From positions 1 through 5,319 of the forward strand of contig CANFZJ010000233.1 in the NCBI GenBank assembly GCA_947451445.1: a DNA stretch of 5,319 nucleotides, in the 5' to 3' direction. Origin of the DNA: Comamonadaceae bacterium (lineage in GTDB: Bacteria > Pseudomonadota > Gammaproteobacteria > Burkholderiales > Burkholderiaceae_C). The notes under the pieces are model-generated. The model searched no databases. It saw only the letters and a list, made by a program, of their open reading frames with translations, and was not told the DNA's origin. Shown piece after piece: positions 4,702-5,319 of the stretch (positions within the stretch are counted from its first letter, which is position 1; the number at the start of each line of letters is the position of its first letter). The position numbers and the translations under genes were made by a program.

Positions 4702-5319
4702 AAACTTCCGGTTGAAACCCGCCCTCTGCGGCCCAGCCAGAGCCACAGCAATGCGCCGCCCAAAACCATCGGCACGCACAGCCACTGGCCCATGCTCATG
4801 CCCAGCGACAGCAGGCCCAGAAAGGCGTCCGGCTCGCGGAAGAACTCGGCAATGAAGCGGAACACGCCGTAGCCCAACAGGAACGCCGCCGCCACCTGGC
4901 CCGGCGCACGCTGCTTGCGGGCGTACAGCCACAGCAAAATGAACAGCAGCAGGCCTTCCAGCAAAAACTGGTACACCTGCGACGGGTGGCGTGGCAGCGG
5001 GCCGCCGCCCTGGAACACCATGCCCCAGGGCAGGTCGGGCGCGCTCAACCGCCCCCACAGTTCGCCGTTGATGAAATTGCCCACCCGCCCTGCCGCCAGC
5101 CCGGTGGGCACGCAGGGCGCGACAAAGTCGGCCACCTGCCAGAACGGTTTTTTGCGCGAATAGGCAAACCAGAACATTGAGGCAATCACCCCCAGCAGCC
5201 CGCCGTGGAACGACATGCCGCCCTGCCAGACGTACAAAATCTCCAGCGGGTGGCTGAGGTAAAAGTCCGGCTTGTAAAACAGGCAGTAACCCACGCGCCC
5301 GCCCAGCACCACGCCCATC
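4698..5319 (-). CDS. lgt: Prolipoprotein diacylglyceryl transferase Lgt, 5' end missing at the window edge
   Basis: 206 codons plus one base are visible. The inner-membrane enzyme moves diacylglycerol from phosphatidylglycerol to the lipobox cysteine of prolipoproteins, the first step of lipoprotein maturation. Signature regions are GGMSFHGGL (33-41 of the visible part, with the essential-type His at 38), GRVGNFINGELWGR (77-90, the Lgt signature with Arg78 and Asn81) and GYGVFRFIAEFFREPDA (149-165), whose Tyr150, Arg154 and Glu158 match E. coli Tyr235, Arg239 and Glu243. Several hydrophobic membrane segments are present, including about 119-134 and 176-195. Against E. coli Lgt about 65 N-terminal residues are missing. 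The loop before LPRHPSQ is about 20 residues shorter, as seen in many bacteria. The stop TAG (4700-4698) is part of a CTAGCAGCCTG repeat motif. The gene is not functionally tied to the malonate genes and is separated from them by 424 bases. Confidence 0.96.
   Translation of the reverse strand, partial: MGVVLGGRVGYCLFYKPDFYLSHPLEILYVWQGGMSFHGGLLGVIASMFWFAYSRKKPFWQVADFVAPCVPTGLAAGRVGNFINGELWGRLSAPDLPWGMVFQGGGPLPRHPSQVYQFLLEGLLLFILLWLYARKQRAPGQVAAAFLLGYGVFRFIAEFFREPDAFLGLLSLGMSMGQWLCVPMVLGGALLWLWLGRRGRVSTGSF

Noticed and set aside
4585..5058. Minus-strand frame of 157 codons and plus-strand frames 4589-4855, 4915-5163 over lgt
   Set aside because: They are shadows of lgt that run into the repeat block; no recognisable domain and no start signal.

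Overview
The window looks like chromosomal DNA of a GC-rich betaproteobacterium, most likely Burkholderiales and probably Comamonadaceae (Rhodoferax, Acidovorax or Polaromonas type). The reasons are a Bug-family solute receptor, the style of the Lgt protein, and short hairpin repeats between and inside genes. The placement rests on recognition, not on a search. All genes are on the minus strand, so they read from right to left.

Layout in transcription order. (1) 5319-4698: the 3' two thirds of lgt, prolipoprotein diacylglyceryl transferase; its start lies outside the window. (2) 4697-4274: a 424-base gene-free stretch. It holds a repeat-built, hairpin-rich block (4415-4701), a further copy of that block's core motif (4303-4313), and an AT-rich segment (about 4360-4400) that probably carries the promoter/operator of the next gene. 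(3) 4273-3536: a GntR/FCD-family regulator. (4) 3539-2064: malonyl-CoA decarboxylase, joined to the regulator by an ATGA overlap. (5) 1959-976: a periplasmic Bug/TctC-type solute-binding receptor. (6) 903-1: the N-terminal 301 codons of malonyl-CoA synthetase (MatB), cut by the window edge.

Genes 3-6 form a malonate-utilisation unit. The expected scheme is that the receptor captures a (di)carboxylate in the periplasm, MatB makes malonyl-CoA from malonate, CoA and ATP, the decarboxylase turns this into acetyl-CoA and CO2, and the regulator senses malonate or a product. In the classical Rhizobium mat system a MatC carrier does the uptake; here a Bug receptor occupies that place and no membrane permease is visible.

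The unusual feature is repeat invasion. Three families of short palindromic repeats are present. A 63-bp element occurs twice, once 3 bp after the decarboxylase stop and once inside the regulator coding region. The second copy is flanked by a 6-bp duplication and adds exactly 23 codons in frame. A two-hairpin repeat occurs between the receptor gene and matB and, in related form, inside the 5' coding region of the decarboxylase, where it encodes a low-complexity Ala/Thr/Lys linker. The third family, with core CTAG[C/G]AG[C/T]CTG, occurs five times around the lgt 3' end and supplies the lgt stop codon. No new defence or mobile system is seen; the metabolic genes are ordinary and the repeats are the main point of interest.
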